Source: a virus
IMG/VR virus record: IMGVR_UViG_3300002053_001113
Coordinates: 18,650-82,649 of that record
Strand: one strand, 5' to 3'
Length of the DNA: 64,000 bases
Within the stretch, counting starts at the first letter, position 1. Every line of letters starts with the position of its first letter. This document shows, piece after piece, positions 56,207 through 63,630 of the stretch. A program made the position numbers and the translations under genes. The notes beneath the pieces are model-generated. The model was not told the DNA's origin and made no database searches. It saw nothing but the letters and a program-made list of their open reading frames with translations.

Positions 56207-56875
56207 TTACCAAACCTCCTGTTTTTCTTCTTCATGAGCTATATAATCTTTACCTTCTCTAACCTCTGCTGCGTGTTTGGTTTTATCTATTGTACCAGGA
56301 GGATGATTTGGAGGAGAATAAACAGTATAAAGTTTTAAAGGTTCTTTACCAGTATTAATTACATTGTGTTTGGTTCCAGCTGGTATTAATACAGCATCAC
56401 CACTTTTAGCTTGAAAGGTTTTTTTATCATTAAAAACAAATTTTGCACGCCCCTCCTCTATTCTAAAAAATTGGTCAACATTTTGGTGTGTTTCTGCACC
56501 TATATCTCCTTTAGTAGGAATACTCATTACAACAAGTTGCTCCTTATCACCAGTAAATAAAACTTTTCTATAATTTTTGTTTTTAATACTACTCTGTTCA
56601 ATGTCACCAGTAAAAACATTCTTTTTGGGGTGTGTACCAAAAAAATTATTCAATACACGTTCAGTTGTTAGCATCCTTCCTTTAATAGTTTTTCCTGTGG
56701 GAGACCTTACTGTTGGTTGTGTAAATGGAAAGAATACACTTGCTTTTGCCATATATAACAGCTGCGAAGCACGTTGGCCAGACGTCTGCTCCGCAGAAGG
56801 CTTTAAGGGGGTTTTATTCATAGAAAGAGGTGTTCCCTGTAAAGCTTTTTTAATACTCTTATCAATATTAAACAT
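56207..56875 (-). CDS. Cupin-domain late protein with IDKSI motif
   Basis: 222 aa. MFNIDKSIKKALQG N terminus shared with the two calcium-loop proteins, a ~70-residue linker, then a cupin barrel: ETHQNVDQFFRIEEGRAKFV (cupin motif 1, H and E present) and GDAVLIPAGTKHNVINTG (motif 2), then YSPPNHPPGTIDKTK as in mannose-6-phosphate-isomerase-like cupins. Metal ligands appear complete. It has the late promoter L5, so it is probably a virion or late protein. Catalytic role unknown; sugar binding is possible. Confidence 0.7.
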   Translation of the reverse strand: MFNIDKSIKKALQGTPLSMNKTPLKPSAEQTSGQRASQLLYMAKASVFFPFTQPTVRSPTGKTIKGRMLTTERVLNNFFGTHPKKNVFTGDIEQSSIKNKNYRKVLFTGDKEQLVVMSIPTKGDIGAETHQNVDQFFRIEEGRAKFVFNDKKTFQAKSGDAVLIPAGTKHNVINTGKEPLKLYTVYSPPNHPPGTIDKTKHAAEVREGKDYIAHEEEKQEVW

Positions 56876-56900
56876 CTAAATCCCCTTTAATATACATATA

Positions 56901-56933
56901 ATTAGTCTTCTTCTTTATATATATATTTTTTAT
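56901..56933 (-). promoter_or_regulatory. Late-class promoter L5 (minus strand)
   Basis: Minus strand AATAAAAAATATATATATAA then AGAAGAAGACTAAT. Same class as the plus-strand late promoters and nearly identical to L2. It overlaps the stop codon of the primase gene. Confidence 0.7.
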
Positions 56934-58402
56934 TCCCAAGAAAAATAGCGAGGAAATAAATATTCAACATAATACCTAGTAGCTTTCTCACCATATTTTA
57001 ATATACAACCTTTAGTAAATCTAGCCAATCTTTCAACATTTAAATAATCATACTCTATTAAATCTTCCTTAAATTTTTTCATATCTTCTTGTATTGTTGT
57101 ATTACTATCTAACTTTAAAGCAGCTGTTGCTTGTTCGACGTGCTCCCAATTAAAACTATCCAATTTTCTATCAACGTATTTTGTCCTAGAAGGCCAAAGT
57201 TTATAAAGTGGTGGTATAAGGTTTGTTATACAAAAAGCATTAACTATGTTCTCATCAAACTGGAATTTTTTATTAGGAAGATTTGTTGGCAAACTACCAT
57301 GTTTTTGTTCTAACTCTCTATGTATCTCTCTAAATTCATTTGTGTTTAAATCAATTTTACTATCCCTCAGTAAGCACTTTATTTGAAACCAGAGGTAGTT
57401 ATTCCTCATACCCTCAGGCAAATCATTCTCTAACATAAACTTAATTAACTTATGCTCCCTCAACTCTCCTTTCTTCATTCTTTCCTTTATTGGTATAGTC
57501 CTACTCTTCACAAAAACACTTCTACGTTTAAATTCTTTAATATCTTTTTCAAAAGATAATACATAATCACTTAAACCTGTATTTTCTTCATTTCTCATTG
57601 CCACAATTCCTCTCCAAGTAAAACTATCATATTTATAATTTTTTGTTTGTGGCAATGCACCCACACGTCCAATATTAAAACAAGCTTTATCAACTTCAAC
57701 CCCAACATCATCTCTAAATTTACGTGCAAACATCATAATATGTTTTCCAATTCCTTTGCGTATAATTTCCTTCATAACTTCAAACTCCTCATTTAACACT
57801 GGATAATAATAATCTTCTTCTCTATGTTTGTGTTTTATAATCTTACTTTTTTTAAACTCAACCTCTGGCATTCTAATAGGAAAATCAAGTTTAATTAAAA
57901 GTTGTACACCATTTCCAGAACAGATTTTAATATAATTATTATTCCAAACCTCTCTTCCTAATTGTTCTAATATTTTTTCAGCTACATAATCACAATTCAT
58001 TAAATCTGCCTTTGTTGCTGAACTATTCTTCTTTTTTAATCTATCAATATCAATAAATATAAACTTAATCTCTTCAACATTAATATCTTTTCCTCCAAAA
58101 TTTTTGTAACCATATATATCAAAATTACGTTTACGTGGATTAATACCAAACCACATTGTAGTTTTATCTCTTACAAAAGCTATTACATTCTTCAGTTGTA
58201 CACTATTATTTATATATACTCCACTTGGACTATATGGTAGTTTGAAACGTTTAGCAGTCTCTCTCATTATATTATAATCTTTAATACGTATCTCCATTAC
58301 TTTATTATTACCATCAGACCACCATTCCCAAAAGTCACTTATAGTAAAATTACTATAAAACTTCTTTATTCTATCATTTTCGTCTAACCTGTGCCACTCC
58401 AT
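56930..58402 (-). CDS. Archaeo-eukaryotic-type primase / primase-polymerase
   Basis: 490 aa. AEP motifs: FIFIDIDR (D118, D120) for metal binding, SGNGVQLLIKL (162-172) in place of the s-x-H motif, and later GVEVDKACFNIGRVGALPQT, like the third D and R-x-P-G region of PrimPols. C-terminal ~200 residues are helical and probably the PriCT-like domain. It would make primers for PolB and pairs with the MCM-like helicase upstream in the same operon. Cellular PriS has a zinc stem that is not evident here. Confidence 0.75.
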   Translation of the reverse strand: MEWHRLDENDRIKKFYSNFTISDFWEWWSDGNNKVMEIRIKDYNIMRETAKRFKLPYSPSGVYINNSVQLKNVIAFVRDKTTMWFGINPRKRNFDIYGYKNFGGKDINVEEIKFIFIDIDRLKKKNSSATKADLMNCDYVAEKILEQLGREVWNNNYIKICSGNGVQLLIKLDFPIRMPEVEFKKSKIIKHKHREEDYYYPVLNEEFEVMKEIIRKGIGKHIMMFARKFRDDVGVEVDKACFNIGRVGALPQTKNYKYDSFTWRGIVAMRNEENTGLSDYVLSFEKDIKEFKRRSVFVKSRTIPIKERMKKGELREHKLIKFMLENDLPEGMRNNYLWFQIKCLLRDSKIDLNTNEFREIHRELEQKHGSLPTNLPNKKFQFDENIVNAFCITNLIPPLYKLWPSRTKYVDRKLDSFNWEHVEQATAALKLDSNTTIQEDMKKFKEDLIEYDYLNVERLARFTKGCILKYGEKATRYYVEYLFPRYFSWE

Positions 58403-58781
58403 TTTTTCTACCTGTTATTAGTGCTCCTAAAGATAAACCAAATACAACCCCTCCAACAATACATAATTTATTACCTTGTTTTATTTGTCTAGCCCCTAAT
58501 CTGTAACCATCATCTAATGTAATTAGCTGCCCATCAGTTAATGTTTCAACATAATTAAAACTTTCATTAACTCCATAATATAATAAAATATAATTCATCT
58601 CTCCTTCCATCTCTTCTAAATTTTGCGCCACGTCCATATTGTGCCAACCTGTTGTAAACATATCAACACCATAAATTATTAAAACCAAACCCAACATAAT
58701 ATCCATTATTATAACTAATCTTGCAATCTCTTCTAACTTTACTTTATTTTTGCGTCTTTTTTTCTTTTTTTCTTTTTTCAT
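58374..58781 (-). CDS. Two-TM membrane protein inside the replication operon
   Basis: 135 aa. Very basic N terminus (KKEKKKKRRKNKVK), TM1 (LVIIMDIMLGLVLIIYG), an exterior loop with an N-x-S sequon, TM2 (LCIVGGVVFGLSLGALI) and basic tail. ATGA overlap with the MCM gene and 29-nt overlap with the primase gene. May tether replication proteins or DNA to the membrane, by context only. Confidence 0.55.
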   Translation of the reverse strand: MKKEKKKKRRKNKVKLEEIARLVIIMDIMLGLVLIIYGVDMFTTGWHNMDVAQNLEEMEGEMNYILLYYGVNESFNYVETLTDGQLITLDDGYRLGARQIKQGNKLCIVGGVVFGLSLGALITGRKNGVAQVRRK

Positions 58782-60937
58782 ATAAACTCACCCTCTGGTA
58801 GTCCAAACTCATCCTTCTTTATTGTGTCCTCCTCAATTTGTTTTTCTATTTCTTTTGCTCTCTCCAAGTCTGGAGGACCATGTATATTATAATCAATAGT
58901 ATCAACAACGTCTAATTTACAATTTGTTTTCTCAATTATCCACTTCAACAAATCAAAATCCTCCTCTTTAATTTCTTTACGTTGATTTATTATTCGCGAT
59001 AACCTAACAACATTATAATAAAACTCCTTTATCCTCGCATCTGCTATTATTCCGTAACTCTCTAATATTTTATCAACTTTATAAAAATGTTCTTTATCAT
59101 CAGCACTTTCTTTATATTCTTTTAAACTGTCAAAAAATGTTTGTATTTCCTCTGCTTTTAATGCTCTTATTAATTCTAAGTTTTCACTTATTGTGTCCCT
59201 TGCCACATTTCCTTTTATAACTTCTGATAGTCCATCGTCTTGTTTTTCATTTACCAAATAAAAGTAAAAAGGAAATCGTTCATGTAAAGCATAATCATAA
59301 CCATCAATCCACCACTGCTCCTTCTGTTTATATTCTATTCGCTTTTCATTAATAACTTTATGTAGGTGAGGGTTTGTATATTTAAATATTGGTTGATGTA
59401 GGTCCCATTTTTCATTCCATTCAACTTTCTCCTCACCACCTATTGTTACATTCAACTCTTTATATGCTTTCCTAATAACTCCTCTGTATTGCCCTAAATG
59501 ATTATAGTCTAAATTTTCACTTATATTCACTTGTGCTTTACGTTTATTAAAAACACCTGTTCCGCCTGCTCTATCATAACCATAATCATCTTCAAGCAAA
59601 AATGTTTTTAAGTTTTGTGTCAACTCTTTATTCTCACCCGCCTCGTCAATATGTATTGTGTTATAAGTGCCTAAATATCCAGTAGTCACTATTTTCTGTT
59701 CCTTACCCATCAAACTTACTACAACTCTAGTCCCTCTCAAAGCAGCTACACTCGTACTCAAACCATTTGTGGTTAAGTTTAAATGGTTGTTAAGCAAAAA
59801 CCCATAATATTTTAATACTGTTGTTTTACCTGTACTTGCTCCTCCCACTAATTGTATATTACCAAATAATTTTCCACCTAAATGTGTAATTGCTTTTTGT
59901 AATATCAACGCCACCTTAACTGGATACAACCCATAAATTTCCATACCTGTTTGTTGTTTAATAAAATTATCTAATGATTTTTGCATTGTAAAAATATAAT
60001 TTTCATCCTCTTTTTTCTCTGGAATATTAAACTTATTTGAGCCTACAGATTTAACATCTATTATTTGATAAAGCTCAGTTTTTCTAGGATTCTTAACTCT
60101 AAATAAAACACAGTCATAAAATCCTGGAGCATATTTATTAAAACTAAATGCTCCTGTAGAGTGTTTATTTCCTTCTTCATCCTCATAACTTATATCATAA
60201 TAATAAGCATCTTTTGTTGTACTTACCTCATTATCTGGATTAAGTTTAGTTCCACAAACACGTATTCTTTCTTCACCTGTTGGACTTATTGTAGTACGAT
60301 ATCCTTCACAACTTATTCTATTATTTGTACTAACTGTATCATAAGCTTTCATATTTGTTTCTGTTTTGCATTGTGTACATTTATAAAAAAACTCAATAGG
60401 ATAATCAAACTTAATACTTGTGGATAGAATTTGTATATAACATCTTTGTAAAACATCAACATTTTGTGGAGTTGTAACTGGCATTGTTTTACTAAAATCA
60501 TATCTAAACACAATATCACCACCTTCATCGCAAGTATATTTTCTTACATCTTTATATACAGTATGTTTGTCTAATACCATATATCTAACTCCACCTTCTT
60601 CTTTTATGTCTAATCCTTTATGTTCAATCTCATCATATTCAACTATACTTTTTCCCAACTCTAATAAAAATCCATTTAATTCTCTCTTAATACTATTTAA
60701 ATCATCTGTTTTTAACATTAATGTTTTTTTATCAAACTTCGTTCTATTGTAATGTAAAAAACCTTTATAATCTTTAACTATTTTATCAACTTTAATATGA
60801 TTTTCCTGTTGTAAAATCAACCTAGTAAGTTTTATAGCACCTAATTTGGAAAGACGCTTAAATTTCTTTTGTATAAATTTAATTACCTCTTTGTTATTAG
60901 AATATTCTCTAATCATACTATCAGTAATTCTTTCCAT
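58778..60937 (-). CDS. mcm: MCM-like replicative helicase
   Basis: 719 aa. N-terminal domain with a zinc site (C187, C190, C210, C228), linker, then an AAA+ domain introduced by EIYGLYPVKVALILQKAITH as in MCM. Walker A GGASTGKT (365-372), Walker B TIHIDEAGE (427-435). The arginine-finger region is divergent. C-terminal winged-helix-like region. Unwinds DNA at forks together with the primase. Divergent from cellular MCM, which suggests a long viral history. Confidence 0.8.
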   Translation of the reverse strand: MERITDSMIREYSNNKEVIKFIQKKFKRLSKLGAIKLTRLILQQENHIKVDKIVKDYKGFLHYNRTKFDKKTLMLKTDDLNSIKRELNGFLLELGKSIVEYDEIEHKGLDIKEEGGVRYMVLDKHTVYKDVRKYTCDEGGDIVFRYDFSKTMPVTTPQNVDVLQRCYIQILSTSIKFDYPIEFFYKCTQCKTETNMKAYDTVSTNNRISCEGYRTTISPTGEERIRVCGTKLNPDNEVSTTKDAYYYDISYEDEEGNKHSTGAFSFNKYAPGFYDCVLFRVKNPRKTELYQIIDVKSVGSNKFNIPEKKEDENYIFTMQKSLDNFIKQQTGMEIYGLYPVKVALILQKAITHLGGKLFGNIQLVGGASTGKTTVLKYYGFLLNNHLNLTTNGLSTSVAALRGTRVVVSLMGKEQKIVTTGYLGTYNTIHIDEAGENKELTQNLKTFLLEDDYGYDRAGGTGVFNKRKAQVNISENLDYNHLGQYRGVIRKAYKELNVTIGGEEKVEWNEKWDLHQPIFKYTNPHLHKVINEKRIEYKQKEQWWIDGYDYALHERFPFYFYLVNEKQDDGLSEVIKGNVARDTISENLELIRALKAEEIQTFFDSLKEYKESADDKEHFYKVDKILESYGIIADARIKEFYYNVVRLSRIINQRKEIKEEDFDLLKWIIEKTNCKLDVVDTIDYNIHGPPDLERAKEIEKQIEEDTIKKDEFGLPEGEFI

Positions 60938-61151
60938 TTTCCTCCTTCACTCCTGTAACTGAAAGAAAATCAAAACTTAAAGGTATAGGTCCATCTTTAT
61001 GGTCATCTAGAATAATTTTATCATCTAAAACTTCTAAACAAATTCCCCTGAACGTATGGGTTTTGTTGTTGACAAGTTTGGTTACAAAAATGTATTTTCC
61101 AATAAATCTAGTCCAATGTTTTTTCTCGTCAACTATAGAAATGTCAGACAA
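60921..61151 (-). CDS. Sm-like (LSm/Hfq-fold) candidate
   Basis: 76 aa. GKYIFVTKLVNNKTHTFRGI, then CLEVLDDKIILDDHKDGPIP and FLSVTGVKE: the five-strand order, G in strand 2 and spacing of Sm-like proteins, though the usual RNA-binding residues differ. Overlaps MCM by 17 nt and lies just below the early promoter. Role could be RNA binding or an OB/SH3-like DNA-binding function. Confidence 0.4.
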   Translation of the reverse strand: MSDISIVDEKKHWTRFIGKYIFVTKLVNNKTHTFRGICLEVLDDKIILDDHKDGPIPLSFDFLSVTGVKEENGKNY

Positions 61152-61218
61152 CCTTCACACCTTCCATTCAATCATTTTAAAAAAATTTAAAGCCTAAAAT
61201 TATAAAAAATTGTTATAT

Positions 61219-61236
61219 TATTTAAATGTTTTGATT
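61219..61236 (-). promoter_or_regulatory. Early-class promoter of the MCM/primase operon
   Basis: Minus strand CAATCAAAACATTTAAATAA, about 70 nt before the Sm-like gene start. Flanks the putative origin. Confidence 0.6.
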
Positions 61237-61734
61237 GTGTTTTTCTTATGAAAAACTAACTTTTAAATTTCACCAAAACCACCATTTACTATTTATAAAG
61301 TTTACGGTTCTTAACAACTATTTTTTAAAAAATCACCTAAATTAGAAATCAGTATATTAATATATAAAAATTCTTTCCAAAATACTACTTATTACTAATT
61401 CTTACTAAAAATTATGAATGAAATTGTTAATTTTTAAAAATCTTAACAGTCTATACTAATATACTATATATGTATATTTTTTAATTTTTTGCTCAAAACC
61501 TGTATATACGTCAAAGTGGTATAAATTGTTAAATATTAACAGGATTATTGAAAGATTTTAGTAATAAGTAGTATGGGTTACTAAATTGTTAAGATTTAAC
61601 AATTTATTATAAAAACACATACATACAGGTTTTGAGCAGAAAATTTGAATCCTTGCAAAAAATAGTGATTTTTTAAAAGTGTTGTCACTTAGGAGTTAGT
61701 GACACTCATAATTACCTAAAAACAGGTTGTACGA
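61237..61734. other. Candidate replication origin: inverted-repeat-rich divergent intergenic region
   Basis: About 500 bp without genes, extremely AT-rich, between divergent early promoters and next to the MCM/primase operon. Long inverted pairs: ATACTACTTATTACTAA (61382)/its complement (61558-61574), and TGCTCAAAACCTGTAT (61490-61505)/ATACAGGTTTTGAGCA (61623-61638); these two pairs interleave. Short palindromes: TGTTAA-ATA-TTAACA (61527-61541), AAATTGTTA-N5-TAACAATTT (61583-61605), GTCACT-N8-AGTGAC (61684-61703). TGTTAA/TTAACA words recur. Fits an initiator-binding origin with an easily melted region. Confidence 0.55.
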
Positions 61735-61753
61735 AATCAAAATGTTTATATAG
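61735..61753 (+). promoter_or_regulatory. Early-class promoter, plus strand
   Basis: AAATCAAAATGTTTATATAG, about 30 nt before the ATG at 61782. Confidence 0.6.
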
Positions 61754-61781
61754 TAAGTGTACTTTTATATATATGAAGTAA

Positions 61782-62000
61782 ATGGTAAAAAGTAAAAAAC
61801 GTATTATTTACGCAATAGCTGATAATAATGGAAAAGGAAGGTTTGTAGGGTTTGTTGAAGCAAAAACAAAAGAGGTAGCTAATAACAAAGCTAAAAGTAA
61901 AAATAAGGATTATGCTCCTTATGGTATTCCAATACATGATGGTGGTGATTATAAAAGTGGGCTTTGGAATAGAGAAAAATTTAATAGGTGGAGAAGATAG
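61782..62000 (+). CDS. Small basic protein with EA-like motif
   Basis: 72 aa. RIIYAIADNNGKGRFVGFVE then AKTKEVANNKAKSKNKDY: the short strand-helix layout again, very basic. First gene after the divergent early promoter. Confidence 0.5.
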   Translation: MVKSKKRIIYAIADNNGKGRFVGFVEAKTKEVANNKAKSKNKDYAPYGIPIHDGGDYKSGLWNREKFNRWRR

Positions 62001-62176
62001 AAGTAAGAAAAAAAGGTCAAAAAATTATAACTTACTATGAAGTTATTTATAATGGTAATTTATTTAAGGTTAAAGAAATAGAAGATGTAAATAAGAAAAT
62101 GATAACATATGATGTTAGAAAAGAAGAAACACAAAACGAACGTGTAAATATAATAAAGGAGATATCAAGTTTATAG
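61988..62176 (+). CDS. Small protein, 62 aa, GTG start
   Basis: MEKIEVRKKGQKIITYYEVI... beta-rich and charged. Start GTG inside the end of the previous gene with GGTGG nearby. Unknown. Confidence 0.4.
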   Translation: MEKIEVRKKGQKIITYYEVIYNGNLFKVKEIEDVNKKMITYDVRKEETQNERVNIIKEISSL

Positions 62177-62190
62177 AAGGTGTTTTTAAA

Positions 62191-62481
62191 ATGTCTTTTA
62201 TGAAACCAAAAACAATTTATGAAAATAAGAAAACTAGAATATATATTAATCAATGTTATAACAAAGGAAAGAAAACAAAGTTGTATGTTGTTAGGAGAGA
62301 TGATGATAAAGGAATTGGAAGACTTTTAGGAACAATAAAATTTGATGGAAGATGGAGACAGTATGTTTTTATTCCTGAAGATGGAACAAAGTGGAGTGCG
62401 ATGTGTTTGAGAGGTGTGGCAGCATTTTGTGATGTGATTACAGTTAAATGGAGGATAAAAGTTTTGTTAAATAAAAAATGA
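62191..62481 (+). CDS. Small phage-type protein (GTIKFDGRWRQYVF)
   Basis: 96 aa. GRLLGTIKFDGRWRQYVFIP then TKWSAMCLRGVAAFCDVI match a small conserved phage protein pattern (LGxIxWxxxWRxYxFxP...T-x-WS...L). Function unknown. ATGA overlap with the next gene. Confidence 0.55.
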   Translation: MSFMKPKTIYENKKTRIYINQCYNKGKKTKLYVVRRDDDKGIGRLLGTIKFDGRWRQYVFIPEDGTKWSAMCLRGVAAFCDVITVKWRIKVLLNKK

Positions 62482-62681
62482 CTAAAAATTTAATTAATGA
62501 TAGAGTACTTAATAATATAGCTATTAAGTTGTTGAGAAATTGGTTTGTAGTTACACCAAAAAGTAAAGAAGAACCAGAAGGAGATGTTTGGGGAAAAGAC
62601 ACTTCTTTAGGAACAATAGATGAAGTAAAAAGTGCTTTAATTAACGATATAATAGAAGAAATAGAGTGGAATAAAAAATGA
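62478..62681 (+). CDS. Small protein, 67 aa
   Basis: MTKNLINDRVLNNIAIKLLR... with GDVWGKDTSLGTIDEVKSAL. ATGA overlaps on both sides. Unknown. Confidence 0.5.
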   Translation: MTKNLINDRVLNNIAIKLLRNWFVVTPKSKEEPEGDVWGKDTSLGTIDEVKSALINDIIEEIEWNKK

Positions 62682-62887
62682 AAACAAAAAATATATCTAA
62701 AGAAAAAGTTGTACGTGAAATTAATGCTCTTGGTGACGTTATAAGAAATAAAATTGATATGTTTGAGAAAGAAGGGTGTAATTTTCAAGATGAATATAAT
62801 AAAGGGAGATATCAAGGAGCAATAGATGGCATGAAAGATATGTTAGACAATTTAAGTAGAATGGCTGAGGAGTTAGGATTACAATGA
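62678..62887 (+). CDS. Small helical protein, 69 aa
   Basis: Charged helical protein, MKTKNISKEKVVREINALGD... RYQGAIDGMKDMLDNLSRMA. ATGA coupling upstream. Unknown. Confidence 0.5.
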   Translation: MKTKNISKEKVVREINALGDVIRNKIDMFEKEGCNFQDEYNKGRYQGAIDGMKDMLDNLSRMAEELGLQ

Positions 62888-62967
62888 TGAAGACAATTAA
62901 ACACGGAGAAGAAAAACAGTTACCAAAAAACTGGACACCCGAAATGTGGGAAGAATTTATAAAATGA
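62884..62967 (+). CDS. Microprotein, 27 aa
   Basis: MMKTIKHGEEKQLPKNWTPE... overlaps the previous stop and the next ATG (ATGA), which supports translation despite its size. Confidence 0.35.
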   Translation: MMKTIKHGEEKQLPKNWTPEMWEEFIK

Positions 62968-63146
62968 AAGCTAAAACAAAGTTTTTAAAAATGTTTTATA
63001 AACTTCCTGAAAGAGCAAGAAAGGAATTAGTATTTGATGCTTATGGTATAAATTCAATGACGTTAAATGTTTGTGCTATTGAAATAAGAGCAGATACAAA
63101 AATTGGAAAAAAGATTTTAATATGGTTAGGATATAAAGACGATTAA
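62964..63146 (+). CDS. Small basic protein, 60 aa
   Basis: ATG at 62964 in an ATGA overlap. MKAKTKFLKMFYKLPERARKE... single Cys, alternating helix/strand. Unknown. Confidence 0.45.
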   Translation: MKAKTKFLKMFYKLPERARKELVFDAYGINSMTLNVCAIEIRADTKIGKKILIWLGYKDD

Positions 63147-63147
63147 G

Positions 63148-63372
63148 ATGGCTAAAAAAACAAAAGGAATGGTAAGGAAGTATGGTTGTAGTTATTGTGG
63201 TAAAACTTATGCTGTTGATTATTTTAGACAGATACACGAAAAAAATTGTGAAGAGAACGACAATAAAATAACACCCACACCTTATACACCCTTTCCAGAA
63301 ACAAAAGGTACAATGTATAGTTGGACACATTTATCAGAGAGAGAAAAGAAGGCTTTAAAGAGGTTTAGTTAA
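63148..63372 (+). CDS. C2HC-type zinc-finger protein
   Basis: 74 aa. KYGCSYCGKTYAVDYFRQIH then EKNC: C-x2-C-x12-H-x4-C, a classical-type zinc finger. Likely nucleic-acid binding. 1 nt after the previous stop. Confidence 0.6.
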   Translation: MAKKTKGMVRKYGCSYCGKTYAVDYFRQIHEKNCEENDNKITPTPYTPFPETKGTMYSWTHLSEREKKALKRFS

Positions 63373-63515
63373 TGATTAAAAAGAAAGAAATAATATTGTT
63401 TGATTATAGTAAATCGCAACAAGACATTATTTTAGATGACATTGAAAAATCACTTTTAAGATTAGGAATTATTTTATTAATAATTTATAACTATGTGATT
63501 TGGTTTGTATTATAA
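63372..63515 (+). CDS. Single-pass membrane microprotein, 47 aa
   Basis: MIKKKEIILFDYSKSQQDII... TM helix LGIILLIIYNYVIWFVL. Its ATG overlaps the previous TAA. Confidence 0.4.
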   Translation: MIKKKEIILFDYSKSQQDIILDDIEKSLLRLGIILLIIYNYVIWFVL

Positions 63516-63516
63516 A

Positions 63517-63630
63517 ATGAAATTAAATATTAATTGGAATAAAAACATAACACAAGGTGGTCACGCTATATATGTTATAGAGAAGGGTGATATTAAAAAA
63601 TTAATTAAAAAGATTTTTTTGGTGATATAA
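63517..63630 (+). CDS. Microprotein, 37 aa
   Basis: MKLNINWNKNITQGGHAIYV... beta then helix. 1 nt from the previous stop and directly abutting the next ATG. Unknown. Confidence 0.35.
   Translation: MKLNINWNKNITQGGHAIYVIEKGDIKKLIKKIFLVI

Noticed and set aside
60161-60427. 88 aa plus-strand ORF rich in Ile/Cys/Phe
   Set aside because: Antisense of the MCM-like gene's zinc region; not credible.
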